Assembly (NCBI RefSeq): GCF_001463765.1 | Contig: NZ_BBWK01000040.1 | Coordinates: forward strand, 29,324-93,323 | Length of the DNA stretch: 64,000 bases | Direction of reading: 5' to 3' | Source of the DNA: Aureimonas sp. AU4 | GTDB taxonomy: Bacteria > Pseudomonadota > Alphaproteobacteria > Rhizobiales > Rhizobiaceae | Shown here: positions 63,663-64,000 of the stretch, piece by piece | Layout: the number at the start of each line of letters is the position of its first letter | How positions within the stretch are numbered: position 1 is the stretch's first letter | The notes under the pieces: model-generated | Told to the model about the DNA's origin: nothing | Seen by the model: the letters and a program-made list of their open reading frames with translations, nothing else | Database searches by the model: none | Position numbers and translations under genes: made by a program

Positions 63663-64000
<338 letters not shown>

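Overview
The window looks like GC-rich chromosomal DNA from an alphaproteobacterium, probably order Hyphomicrobiales (Rhizobiales) and possibly an Aurantimonadaceae-like lineage. That placement is inferred from gene order and protein style, not from a search. Supporting features are a CP4-type (class II) EPSP synthase, a TIGR02300 acidic protein, DUF1402, a diverged DUF1476 (F1-ATPase zeta-like) protein, the hisB-DUF2628-hisH-hisA-hisF-hisE-coaA block, and the block Tim44/mltA/smr/xre - fxsA - secB - dnaQ - coaE - aroE - maf | hemE - hemJ - rho - mnmE - mnmG - rsmG - parA - parB. That last order is characteristic of the replication-origin neighbourhood in this class.

Layout. 0-3.5 kb: a zeta-like protein, an acetyltransferase, small ORFs and two related LuxR-type regulators. 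3.5-9 kb: rpsA, cmk, a membrane protein and aroA on the minus strand, then a TIGR02300 protein and tRNA-Ala(GGC). 9-13 kb: a family 2 glycosyltransferase, a purine nucleoside permease, a K+ channel with a C-terminal zinc ribbon, and NnrU. 13-25 kb: hslV, the histidine operon (interrupted by a Uma2-type nuclease gene and a parS site), coaA, a chemoreceptor, a Tat-exported glucan protein, an orphan LuxR regulator and hslU. 25-30 kb: a PAS-rich hybrid kinase and a tadE-tadE-tadG operon. 30-40 kb: an MFS transporter, a class II amidotransferase, an Asp/Glu racemase divergent from an Lrp regulator, DUF1402 and an RND efflux pair. 40-46 kb: the left arm of the origin block. 46.3-49.75 kb: an accessory island (peptidase remnant, TetR-SDR pair, GNAT, non-coding DNA) between dnaQ and coaE. 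49.75-64 kb: coaE-aroE-maf, a candidate oriC, then hemE through parB, which is cut by the window end.

The main non-coding results are four perfect GTTTCACGTGAAAC parS palindromes and one near match around parAB; a candidate oriC between maf and hemE with eight GANTC sites and DnaA-box-like sequences; and two copies, 41 kb apart, of an intergenic palindromic element whose hairpin arms differ in sequence but still pair.

The genes near the candidate origin read mostly away from it: coaE/aroE/maf/dnaQ leftward, and hemE/rho/mnmE/mnmG/rsmG/parA/parB rightward. Most other genes are housekeeping (translation, histidine, shikimate, CoA and haem synthesis, proteolysis, tRNA modification, chromosome segregation). 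Regulators, transporters, pilus-type proteins and the 46-49 kb island form the variable part.
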